Assembly (NCBI GenBank): GCA_049718765.1
Contig: JBNARI010000006.1
Location: 1 to 64,000 of the forward strand
DNA: 64,000 nucleotides
Source: JBNARI01 sp049718765
GTDB lineage: Bacteria; Bacillota; Sulfobacillia; DUMF01
Reading direction: 5' to 3'
Shown here: piece by piece, positions 24,819 through 31,991 of the stretch
Layout: each line of letters opens with the position of its first letter
How positions within the stretch are numbered: position 1 is the stretch's first letter
The notes under the pieces: generated by a model
Databases searched by the model: none
Told to the model about the DNA's origin: nothing
What the model saw: the letters and a program-made list of their open reading frames with translations, nothing else
Translations under genes and position numbers: made by a program

Positions 24819-27800
24819 ATGCCCCTGGCTGAGCTTGCAGTAAGACGCCCAATTGCCACAGTTGTGTTCCTGTGTCTCGTGGTGTTGCTGGGAGCTGTCT
24901 CGGTGACTATGATCCCAGTGGACCTCCTGCCCAAACTGGAAATCCCCATGGTGGTGGTCTCAACTACGTACAGCGGCGCAGGAGCCCCAGAAGTTGAAAC
25001 CATGGTCACCAGGCCCATCGAACAGGCAGTGAGCTCGGTTGCCAACGTCACCAGGGTAAGGTCAGTGAGCTCAGAAGGGTCTTCGATAGTTGTGGCCGAG
25101 TTTTCCTGGGGAACCAACATGGATTCGGCCCTTCGGGACACCCGGGACAAAGTGGAGCTAGTAGTTCCCTTCCTGCCTTCCGAGTCAGACAAGCCCCTGA
25201 TCATAAAGGCAGACCCTTCCCTCATGCCAGTCATGCGAGTGGGGTTTGCAGGATCCCATGACCTTCTGGAACTAACCAAACTAGCCAAAGATGTGGTTCA
25301 ACCGGCACTGGAAAGGGTAGACGGGGTGGCCATGGTTAACGTTGAAGGCGGCGTCAAGGAAGAAGTGGAGGTGGTCGTGGACCCACTCCGGCTCACCGGC
25401 TACGGCATCTCCCTTTCCCAGGTGTCCCAAGCCCTACGCTTCGAAAACCTGAACATCGCAGGGGGTAACGTGGAACTTGCCTCAAAGAAAGCATACGTGA
25501 GGAGCATCGCCGAATTCCAGTCAGTGGAAGACATTGGCAACATCCTTCTGCCCACCAAGTCGGGCCAATCTGGAGGGGCAGTGTTCTTGCGGGACATCGC
25601 CCAAATAAGGCGCGGCTACAAGCAGCCCGATCAGGTGGTGAGGATTGACGGCAAACCTAGCGTGGTGCTGTCAGTGCAAAAGCAAACTGGGGCCAACACG
25701 GTACAGGTCACAAGACAGGTTAGGCGCACTCTTGACGGGCTTTCGTCCCAACTGCCAGCGGGAATCAAGCTGGTGGTACTGGAAGACCAAGCCAGGTTCA
25801 TAGAGGCAGCTGTGAACGAGACTTTCAGCACAGCCTGGCAAGGAGGTCTCCTAGCAGCCCTAGTGCTGTTGGTGTTCCTCCAGTCGATTACCAGCACCCT
25901 CATCATTGCGGTGTCTATGCCTGTGTCCATAATTGCCACATTCTTCTTCATGTACGTGTCTGGCATAACCATGAACCTGCTCTCCATTGGCGGACTGGCC
26001 CTGGGGGTGGGCATGCTGGTAGACAACTCCATCGTGGTGCTCGAAAGCGTCTTCAGGCACCAGCTCATGGGCAAGCCCCTGGACCAAGCCGCGCTTGATG
26101 GCACCAAAGAGGTTGGCACCGCAATCCTCGGCTCTACCCTGACCACAGTCGTGGTGTTCCTTCCCATCCTTTTCATAAAGGGCTTTGCAGCTGAGCTCTT
26201 CAGGGAGCTGGGCCTGACCGTGTCCTTCGCTTTGGCAATGTCTCTGGCAGGCGCCGTAACGGTGATCCCCCTAGGAGCAGCGAGGCTCAACCTCGAACCC
26301 TCCCAAAGGCCACTGGCCCACAGACTGCGTGCAAAGCTCAATGCCTTAGAGGAGCGCTACCGCCAGCTGCTGGAAGGCATCATTTCCAAGAGGCGCATCA
26401 CTGCGCTGGCCGCAATTGCGTTCATGGGCTCCGGGATGCTTTGCCTCAAACTGGTAGGGTTTGAGTTCCTGCCTCAAATAGACCAAAGGCTGGTAGCCGT
26501 GGACGTCAAGCTGCCCGAAGGCGCTCCCCTTGAAAGAACCGCGTCGGTGGTACAGGGACTTGAAAAGTGGTTGCTTGGCAGAAACGACGTGGACATGGTG
26601 CTTGCTGTGGAGGGCGGCACTTCCGCTTCGGGCAGGCTTTCATCGTCCAGCAGCAATTCGGGTAGCCTCACTGTGCGCCTCAAGGAAGGCTCAGCTACTC
26701 CTACCCGGCAGCTCGTGGAGGATCTCCGAAAGCGAGCCTTAGGGATCCCCGGTGCTACCATAACCGTCAACATGAAGGGCGGCATCGCTGGTTCAGAGTA
26801 CGTGTTTGGCAAACCCATTGTCTTGCAGTTTAAGGGCGACGACACCAGAGTCCTTGCCCAATTGGCCAAGGATGCTGCTTCAAGCATTTCCAAGATCCCT
26901 GGCACCAGAGAGGTCACAACAAGCGTTGGGGAAGGCACTCCAGAGCTCCGGGTGAAGGTGGACCGCCGGCGCGCAGCCGCCTTTGGGCTTAGTTCCGCCC
27001 AGGTAGGCGCGGCGGTGAAGGCAGCGCTGGAAGGCGAAGTGGCAACCCGTTACCGTGTGGAAGGCAAGGAACTCGACGTGAGAGTGCGCTTCCCCCAGGA
27101 ATACTGCCAGGAACCCCACGACCTGGAATACCTGCCACTGATGGCGCCCGCATCGGATTCCCCTGTTCCCTTGCGCGCCCTTGCAGCCCTTGAGCGCGGG
27201 GTTGGCCCCCTCACGATAGAGCGGGAAAACCAGGTGAGGACAGTAAGCGTGACCGCAGACATATACGGTAGGACACTAGGTGACGTCTCAGGGGACGTGA
27301 ACAGGGCAATTTCATCGATGAATCTGCCCCAAGGTTACTCCGTCGAGGTTGGCGGCGCAACTTCCAGGATGGCAGAGTCTTTCAAGGAGCTGTCCAAGGC
27401 GATGGCCCTTGCAGTGGTGCTTGTTTACATGGTGATGGCAGCCCAGTTCGAAAGCCTAACCGTCCCCTTTGTGATCATGTTCACCGTCCCCTTTGCAGTA
27501 TCCGGAGTGTTCATTGCCCTTGCTCTGACACACATCACCCTCTCCATCCCATCCATGATAGGCATCATCACCCTTGCGGGCGTGGTGGTAAACAACGGGA
27601 TAGTGCTGTTGGACTACACAATACAGCTGCGCAAGGAAGGCATGCCCCGGGAAAAAGCACTTGTGACCGCGGCAGCGACCAGGCTCCGCCCGGTGCTCAT
27701 GACGACCACAACCACTGTGTTGGGACTCATCCCCATGGCCATGCCCCTGGGCAGGGGCCACGAGATAAGGGTGCCGATTGCAGTGACCCTAATTGGGGGA

Positions 27801-29045
27801 CTGACGTTATCCACAGTTCTCACGCTGGTGGTGGTACCAGTGTTTTACCTGATCCAAGGAGACCTCACCCGCTTCCTGGCTTCCAAGCGCAACCTTTTTC
27901 AGCTCAAAGGGGCGTCCAAATTAACTGCAGCCCTCCTTCTGGCAGCAGTTGTGCTGCTTCGTCCGGAAGTGGCTCGGGCATCCTCCCTACATTTCTCCAC
28001 AATGGAGGAAGCGGCGAACTATGCTCTGGCCCACAACCCGAGGATCCAGGCGGCGCGAGACAGGAGCAACGCTGCCCACGCCTACCTGGATTTCGTCGAG
28101 GAAGCCCTAAAAGCGTGCGAGGACGAGCTTATCCAAAACCAGCTCATCTCCATGGCCCAGGCAGCCCAGACTGTCAAAAGCCTGGCGGACAAATGGCTTG
28201 AGGCAATTCAGGAATCCGTCAGCTTCGCCGTGAAGCAGGCATACCTGGCTTGCCTTCAGGCCCAGTCTGCTTTGGAGTTGGCCCAACAAGGGCAAGAACT
28301 GGCCGAGCAGCAGTTTTCGGCTGCCTTAACCATGGCAAGGGTAGGCGCCGCCACGCAAAGGGAGGTGTACTCTGCCCAGCTTCAGCTTGCTCAAGCCCAG
28401 GAAGCTGTGGTTCGCGCTGAGTCCGGAGCACGCAGCGCAAAACTTGCCCTCACCGAACTCTTGGGAGTCGCCCCTGACACCCTTTTGGAGCTTGAGGAGG
28501 AAACCGTGGACTTCGAGCGTCTGGAGCTTTCTCCAGAGCAGCTTGCCCAGGCCGCCAGCTCCGCAAAGGCCAACAGGTACGAGGTATTCGCAGCAGCGCA
28601 CCCCCAATCTCAGGGCAACCCCTTGGACCAGTACTCCTCACTTCTCTCGGCACTGCCCGAGGGCCCGAATTTCCTGCAGCGCTATTCGGCATTGACTGAC
28701 AGCGCACTAGGCTGGGAAGTGAAGGCTGCGGAATTCAAGGTGACCCACGAAGTCTACGCCGCTTACCGAGAGCTCCTCACCGCCCAGGCAAGGTACGACC
28801 GGGCGATTCAAGGGGCATTGGAGGCAGAAGAGGCCCTGCGAGCAGCCAGGGTAAAGCTGGCGCAGGGCGAGGCTTCGCCCCTGGAAGTGAAAGTTGCGGA
28901 ATACGCGGCCTCCAAAGCGCAGCAAGAGAAGCAGTGGGCGCTGTACTCTTGGTACGCTGCCAAGCTCAAGTACTATTACGTCCAGGGTGAGGGCTTCACT
29001 CTCACCGCCACCACCTCCTCAACTGGAGAGGTAATGCCAAGATGA
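24819..29045 (+). CDS. RND efflux pump fused to a TolC-like outer-duct domain
   Basis: Residues 1 to about 1015 are a complete AcrB/HAE-type pump. TM1 is at 12-31; two porter regions lie at about 40-330 and 570-850; TM4 carries the proton-relay aspartate in GMLVDNSIVVLE; TM10-12 include GVVVNNGIVLLDY. The chain then continues without a stop. After a basic stretch (KRNLFQLKGASK) comes a 13-residue hydrophobic core (1035-1047) and PEVARASS, resembling a signal peptide cut after A1054. Residues 1055-1408 are two OEP/TolC-type helical repeats (MEEAANYALAHNPRIQAA at the start; ASPLEVKVAEYAASKAQ near the end). No start codon with a ribosome site lies at the junction. I see no stretch resembling the paired beta-strands of TolC barrels. 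The ATG follows GGAGGAG. plsY overlaps its stop. Confidence 0.9.
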   Translation: MPLAELAVRRPIATVVFLCLVVLLGAVSVTMIPVDLLPKLEIPMVVVSTTYSGAGAPEVETMVTRPIEQAVSSVANVTRVRSVSSEGSSIVVAEFSWGTNMDSALRDTRDKVELVVPFLPSESDKPLIIKADPSLMPVMRVGFAGSHDLLELTKLAKDVVQPALERVDGVAMVNVEGGVKEEVEVVVDPLRLTGYGISLSQVSQALRFENLNIAGGNVELASKKAYVRSIAEFQSVEDIGNILLPTKSGQSGGAVFLRDIAQIRRGYKQPDQVVRIDGKPSVVLSVQKQTGANTVQVTRQVRRTLDGLSSQLPAGIKLVVLEDQARFIEAAVNETFSTAWQGGLLAALVLLVFLQSITSTLIIAVSMPVSIIATFFFMYVSGITMNLLSIGGLALGVGMLVDNSIVVLESVFRHQLMGKPLDQAALDGTKEVGTAILGSTLTTVVVFLPILFIKGFAAELFRELGLTVSFALAMSLAGAVTVIPLGAARLNLEPSQRPLAHRLRAKLNALEERYRQLLEGIISKRRITALAAIAFMGSGMLCLKLVGFEFLPQIDQRLVAVDVKLPEGAPLERTASVVQGLEKWLLGRNDVDMVLAVEGGTSASGRLSSSSSNSGSLTVRLKEGSATPTRQLVEDLRKRALGIPGATITVNMKGGIAGSEYVFGKPIVLQFKGDDTRVLAQLAKDAASSISKIPGTREVTTSVGEGTPELRVKVDRRRAAAFGLSSAQVGAAVKAALEGEVATRYRVEGKELDVRVRFPQEYCQEPHDLEYLPLMAPASDSPVPLRALAALERGVGPLTIERENQVRTVSVTADIYGRTLGDVSGDVNRAISSMNLPQGYSVEVGGATSRMAESFKELSKAMALAVVLVYMVMAAQFESLTVPFVIMFTVPFAVSGVFIALALTHITLSIPSMIGIITLAGVVVNNGIVLLDYTIQLRKEGMPREKALVTAAATRLRPVLMTTTTTVLGLIPMAMPLGRGHEIRVPIAVTLIGGLTLSTVLTLVVVPVFYLIQGDLTRFLASKRNLFQLKGASKLTAALLLAAVVLLRPEVARASSLHFSTMEEAANYALAHNPRIQAARDRSNAAHAYLDFVEEALKACEDELIQNQLISMAQAAQTVKSLADKWLEAIQESVSFAVKQAYLACLQAQSALELAQQGQELAEQQFSAALTMARVGAATQREVYSAQLQLAQAQEAVVRAESGARSAKLALTELLGVAPDTLLELEEETVDFERLELSPEQLAQAASSAKANRYEVFAAAHPQSQGNPLDQYSSLLSALPEGPNFLQRYSALTDSALGWEVKAAEFKVTHEVYAAYRELLTAQARYDRAIQGALEAEEALRAARVKLAQGEASPLEVKVAEYAASKAQQEKQWALYSWYAAKLKYYYVQGEGFTLTATTSSTGEVMPR

Positions 29046-29623
29046 ACAAGATGAACAATATGTGGGGCACATCCCTGGGGCTGTTGGCAAGCTACCTCTT
29101 GGGCTCAGTACCCTCTGGATACCTCGCCTCCAAGCTACTGGGAAAAAAGGACCCCAGGTTTGTAGGATCAGGCAACGTGGGCACCATGAACGTCCTGAGG
29201 AACGTGGGAGTAGCCCCAGGTCTGGTGACCATGGGGCTTGACGTGGGAAAAGGTGCCCTAGCGGCTGCTTTGTGCATCCGGCTGGCAGGACCGTCCTGGA
29301 GCTGGTCAGCTTTTCCCCTCACAGTCCTTGCCCACAACTGGATGCCCTGGCTTGGGTTCCGCGGAGGTAAAGGCATTGCAGTGGCCGTAGGGGCCCTCGC
29401 GGTGCTCCACATGCCCATGGCCCTGGCGTTCCTTTTGGTGCTTGCGCTGCTGGCAGCAGTTTTGCGAAATGCGGACCTGGCCAGCAGCCTGGCCTTTGCG
29501 TTCCTCGTCGTGGCCGCTTGGGCCTGCCGCGGCAGCCCCGCTCAGGTGCTGGCGTCAGCTGCTGCACTGGGCATCCATTTGGTCAGGGTATCCCCAGACC
29601 TTCGCGTCAGCCGACGCCCTTGA
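29042..29623 (+). CDS. plsY: Glycerol-3-phosphate acyltransferase PlsY
   Basis: This membrane enzyme transfers an acyl group from acyl-phosphate to glycerol-3-phosphate, the first step of phospholipid synthesis. The three cytoplasmic motifs are recognisable: GSVPSGYLASKLLGKKDPR with GSGNVGTMNVLRNVG (methionine where the family usually has threonine), GLDVGKGALAAA, and LAHNWMPWLGFRGGKGIAVA. Five membrane segments and 193 residues are normal. The first ATG overlaps the RND-TolC stop (ATGA); a second ATG three codons later is possible. Its 3' end overlaps the convergent thioredoxin-like gene by 17 bases. The functional link to efflux is unclear and may only be shared transcription. Confidence 0.9.
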   Translation: MNKMNNMWGTSLGLLASYLLGSVPSGYLASKLLGKKDPRFVGSGNVGTMNVLRNVGVAPGLVTMGLDVGKGALAAALCIRLAGPSWSWSAFPLTVLAHNWMPWLGFRGGKGIAVAVGALAVLHMPMALAFLLVLALLAAVLRNADLASSLAFAFLVVAAWACRGSPAQVLASAAALGIHLVRVSPDLRVSRRP

Positions 29624-29927
29624 TGGCTCTCTTCACCATGTCCACCAACTCGTTGGAAGTGAACTGGCCGTGGAGCACCACACTGTCGTTTACCATCACG
29701 ACTGGCAACCTGAGGGTTCCACGCTGAATCTGCTGAAGGATTCCAGGGAAGAACTTGGCGTCCTCGTCCCCAACGTCGATGTACCTGCAGTGTACTTGCC
29801 GCTGCCCAAATTCCCGGTATAGTCGCACGAAGTAGAATCCCTTTATCCTGTCCTCCATGGACTTGTAACCGCAGCACCCACTCCCGTATACCTGCTGGCG
29901 GTCGCCAAAAACCGTGACCAACACCAT
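29607..29927 (-). CDS. Small thioredoxin-fold protein (YuzD-like)
   Basis: A 106-residue protein with a thioredoxin-like pattern: beta-strand VLVTVFGD, a cysteine pair GSGCCGYKS at residues 16-24 in the active-site position, helix, strand CRYIDVGDEDA, and the cis-proline strand LPVVMVNDSVVLHG. The adjacent cysteines replace the usual CxxC. It resembles the YuzD group of small disulphide oxidoreductases, but I cannot assign a partner. The ATG follows GGGAGGGTCAAAGGGT. Its 3' end overlaps plsY on the other strand. Confidence 0.75.
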   Translation of the reverse strand: MVLVTVFGDRQQVYGSGCCGYKSMEDRIKGFYFVRLYREFGQRQVHCRYIDVGDEDAKFFPGILQQIQRGTLRLPVVMVNDSVVLHGQFTSNELVDMVKRAIKGVG

Positions 29928-30015
29928 ACCCTTTGACCCTCCCCATCGGCGAGTTTACCCGGTAGGCATGTTATTCACATAACGTACCCACGGTCACACA
30001 AAAACCAACAGTGTA

Positions 30016-30043
30016 ACTTCACAGTGGTCGTGATCATAAGATG
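30016..30043 (+). promoter_or_regulatory. Possible SigK-type promoter
   Basis: AC at 30016-30017, a 17-base spacer and CATAAGATG from 30035 resemble the late mother-cell SigK consensus (AC-N17-CATANNNTA), with one mismatch in the last two bases. It lies about 45 bases before the start of the unidentified gene at 30088. The remaining 160-base gap (29928-30087) shows nothing else I can name. Confidence 0.3.
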
Positions 30044-30087
30044 TAGCGAAAAACGGGGCTTCCAGCCCAGCCGAGAGGAGGAAGACA

Positions 30088-30882
30088 ATGGGAATCCCTC
30101 AATTCCCCAAACCCACAAAGCCAATAAGGCCTGTGGATTTCCAGTGTGAGTGCGTGTGTATTGAGGTACAGAAGATTCTAGACGCAAGGAAGCAGAAGGA
30201 ATGCCAGGTGTTCAATCAAGACTTTCACTTCCCGCTGCCTCTGGTGGACATCAACCAGCAACCGCTGGTGAACGACTGGCTGCCAGGGGATGACATTAGA
30301 TGCATCCGCGCAATATTCAAGGAAAACCTGAAGGACCAAATCTTCGTGATCGAGAAGCCACCCCAGGAGTTCATGGTTGAGCCACTGCCAGACACCAAGC
30401 CTCCAGCTGCCCGTATCACCGTCACGGTCACCCCTGGCAAGAACCCTTGTGTGGTTGGCGGATACACTGTCAAGAGCACAGTGCTTGCAGAGCTACAGAA
30501 CAACACCTTCGGCCGGACACCCACCACTGGGTTCGTGCATGTGAGTCCTGTGCGGTTCGTGAAGAGGCCAGTGCTTTTCTTCCCTGATCCTGAGCAAATC
30601 GGCATTGTGAACGTCAAGACTGAATCCGCCTGGGAAATCCTGGACTGCACGGTCGAGCAAGTGCTCGAAGTACTCAGGGTAATGGTCACGGTAGGCGCTT
30701 TCATCATAGTGAAGACCTGGGCCGACGCACAGTTGGTCACCACCGCTTTTGGCGAGTGCGATTGGGAACTGATTCCGCCTCCCTTCCCGCCAGACCCGTG
30801 CGCCGAGTTCAGGGAGCGTCCCTTCCCGCCGTTCAATCCAGCTCAGCTGGAGGACTTCTTCCAGCCAGACCCAGGTCAATGA
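30088..30882 (+). CDS. Unidentified 264-residue protein, possible spore-layer component
   Basis: I do not recognise a family. It has no signal peptide or membrane segment. The N-terminus is proline-rich, followed by four cysteines within about 25 residues (CECVCIEVQ and KECQ). The middle has a beta-rich region (RITVTVTPGKNPCVVGGYTV, then TTGFVHVSPVRFV). A helical, hydrophobic stretch (VEQVLEVLRVMVTVGAFIIVK) comes near residue 190-210, and the C-terminal tail is very rich in Pro and Phe. The ribosome site GAGGAGG is near perfect, so it is probably well expressed. Composition, Cys content and a possible SigK-like promoter suggest a coat or exosporium protein, but this is inference. Confidence 0.7.
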   Translation: MGIPQFPKPTKPIRPVDFQCECVCIEVQKILDARKQKECQVFNQDFHFPLPLVDINQQPLVNDWLPGDDIRCIRAIFKENLKDQIFVIEKPPQEFMVEPLPDTKPPAARITVTVTPGKNPCVVGGYTVKSTVLAELQNNTFGRTPTTGFVHVSPVRFVKRPVLFFPDPEQIGIVNVKTESAWEILDCTVEQVLEVLRVMVTVGAFIIVKTWADAQLVTTAFGECDWELIPPPFPPDPCAEFRERPFPPFNPAQLEDFFQPDPGQ

Positions 30883-30926
30883 CCCAAGGCGTAACCTCCT
30901 GCAACCTTGCTTGGCAGCAAGACACC

Positions 30927-30952
30927 GAGGGGGGGACACTCACCCCCCCCTC
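30927..30952. terminator. G-tract/C-tract hairpin between convergent genes
   Basis: GAGGGGGGG (30927-30935) pairs with CCCCCCCTC (30944-30952) across an 8-base loop, in the 100-base gap between two convergent genes. It should form a very stable hairpin and probably terminates transcription, although no U-run is present. Confidence 0.5.
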
Positions 30953-30982
30953 CCCATTTCCAGCCAGCACGTGGTCCCAGTT

Positions 30983-31939
30983 TCATGACGTCTGGCCTTT
31001 CTTGCCCACCCTCTCCAGGTACGCCAAGTATTCAGCTACAAGCTCCTTGCTGGGAGAAAAACCTTTTGCGGACAGGAATTGCCACGCCATTCGTTCCCTG
31101 CCGTCGTCTGGCGGTTCTTGCCTTTGGGGTTCCTCCTCCAGTTTAACTGGCACCGCCCGGGCCTCTGGGGCTGGGGACACCGCTACAGGTACCTGAGACC
31201 CCGAAGGCTCCTCCTTCTGAGGGGCTGTAGTTGCAGGCTTTACCTGGCTGCCACGGATCATCTCCGGCACCCCGGGACTCAGCATGGGTTTGCCGAAATA
31301 CATTAGGATCCCCTGGCACACCGCGCCCGCCAGCCTCTCTAGCAGGTGTTCGGTGTAACCCGTCACCATTGGCATGGCAATCATCACGCAGGGCGCGGGC
31401 ACCTTGCACAACCGGCTGTTTACCCAGCGCCTTAGCGCCCGAGGGAGCAATAAGGCGCTGGTCTTACGCACAGGTTGCATGCCAGCTGCACCCCAAGACG
31501 ACGCAATGCACCAGCGCAACCTGCGACTTCGAATCGGATATTCTAGCCCGCGAATTACCATTACAGGGTCGATTCGGCCAGCCAACAAAGCACCAGGGTG
31601 AAACACGATGCCCGCGTCCCACCAAGCAGCGCGGTCACCTTCCCGTGGCGGTTCCCAAAGCCACCCCGCAGTGTCTGCGCCGCAAATCCAAAGCAGACGT
31701 TGAAGCAGCTTGAGTTCTTCCCTCAACCCTTCGGCCAAACCTGCTCCTTCTTCAGATCCTTCGCAAAGCCAAAGGATAACTCGCCTTCCCAAGAGCGGCG
31801 GGAATGCCGCAAACACTCCAGCGCCCTGTTCTTCTCTGAATGGAACCCCTACCAGCTGGCAAACCGCCCTAAAAGCATCCACTGGAGGAGCTGCGGTGCG
31901 GTGCAAGGGCACTTCTTGGTTGTTCACGAGCAGGCGCAT
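30983..31939 (-). CDS. Unidentified protein downstream of an ABC exporter
   Basis: About 318 residues without a family I can recognise. The first 215 residues form a compact domain with several hydrophobic strands (RLLVNNQEVPL, RRVILWLCEG, PCVMIAMPMVTGYTEHLLERLA). Then comes a low-complexity Pro/Glu/Lys linker (about 225-285). A C-terminal helical segment of 35 residues (WQFLSAKGFSPSKELVAEYLAYLERV) resembles a small interaction motif. I chose ATG 31939 because GGGGG is well placed; GTG or other starts five codons upstream are less likely. There is no signal peptide. It follows the FtsX-like permease by 52 bases and is probably in that operon. Confidence 0.65.
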   Translation of the reverse strand: MRLLVNNQEVPLHRTAAPPVDAFRAVCQLVGVPFREEQGAGVFAAFPPLLGRRVILWLCEGSEEGAGLAEGLREELKLLQRLLWICGADTAGWLWEPPREGDRAAWWDAGIVFHPGALLAGRIDPVMVIRGLEYPIRSRRLRWCIASSWGAAGMQPVRKTSALLLPRALRRWVNSRLCKVPAPCVMIAMPMVTGYTEHLLERLAGAVCQGILMYFGKPMLSPGVPEMIRGSQVKPATTAPQKEEPSGSQVPVAVSPAPEARAVPVKLEEEPQRQEPPDDGRERMAWQFLSAKGFSPSKELVAEYLAYLERVGKKGQTS

Positions 31940-31991
31940 CAGCCTAACCCCCATACCCAGTATATGCGTGGGACTGGAGGCACAGCCCTGG

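Noticed and set aside
24020..25288. Long open frame on the minus strand, about 420 codons
   Set aside because: It is antisense to the adaptor and pump genes, has Ser/Thr/Arg-rich low-complexity composition, no family resemblance and no ribosome site. G+C-rich DNA produces such frames by chance.
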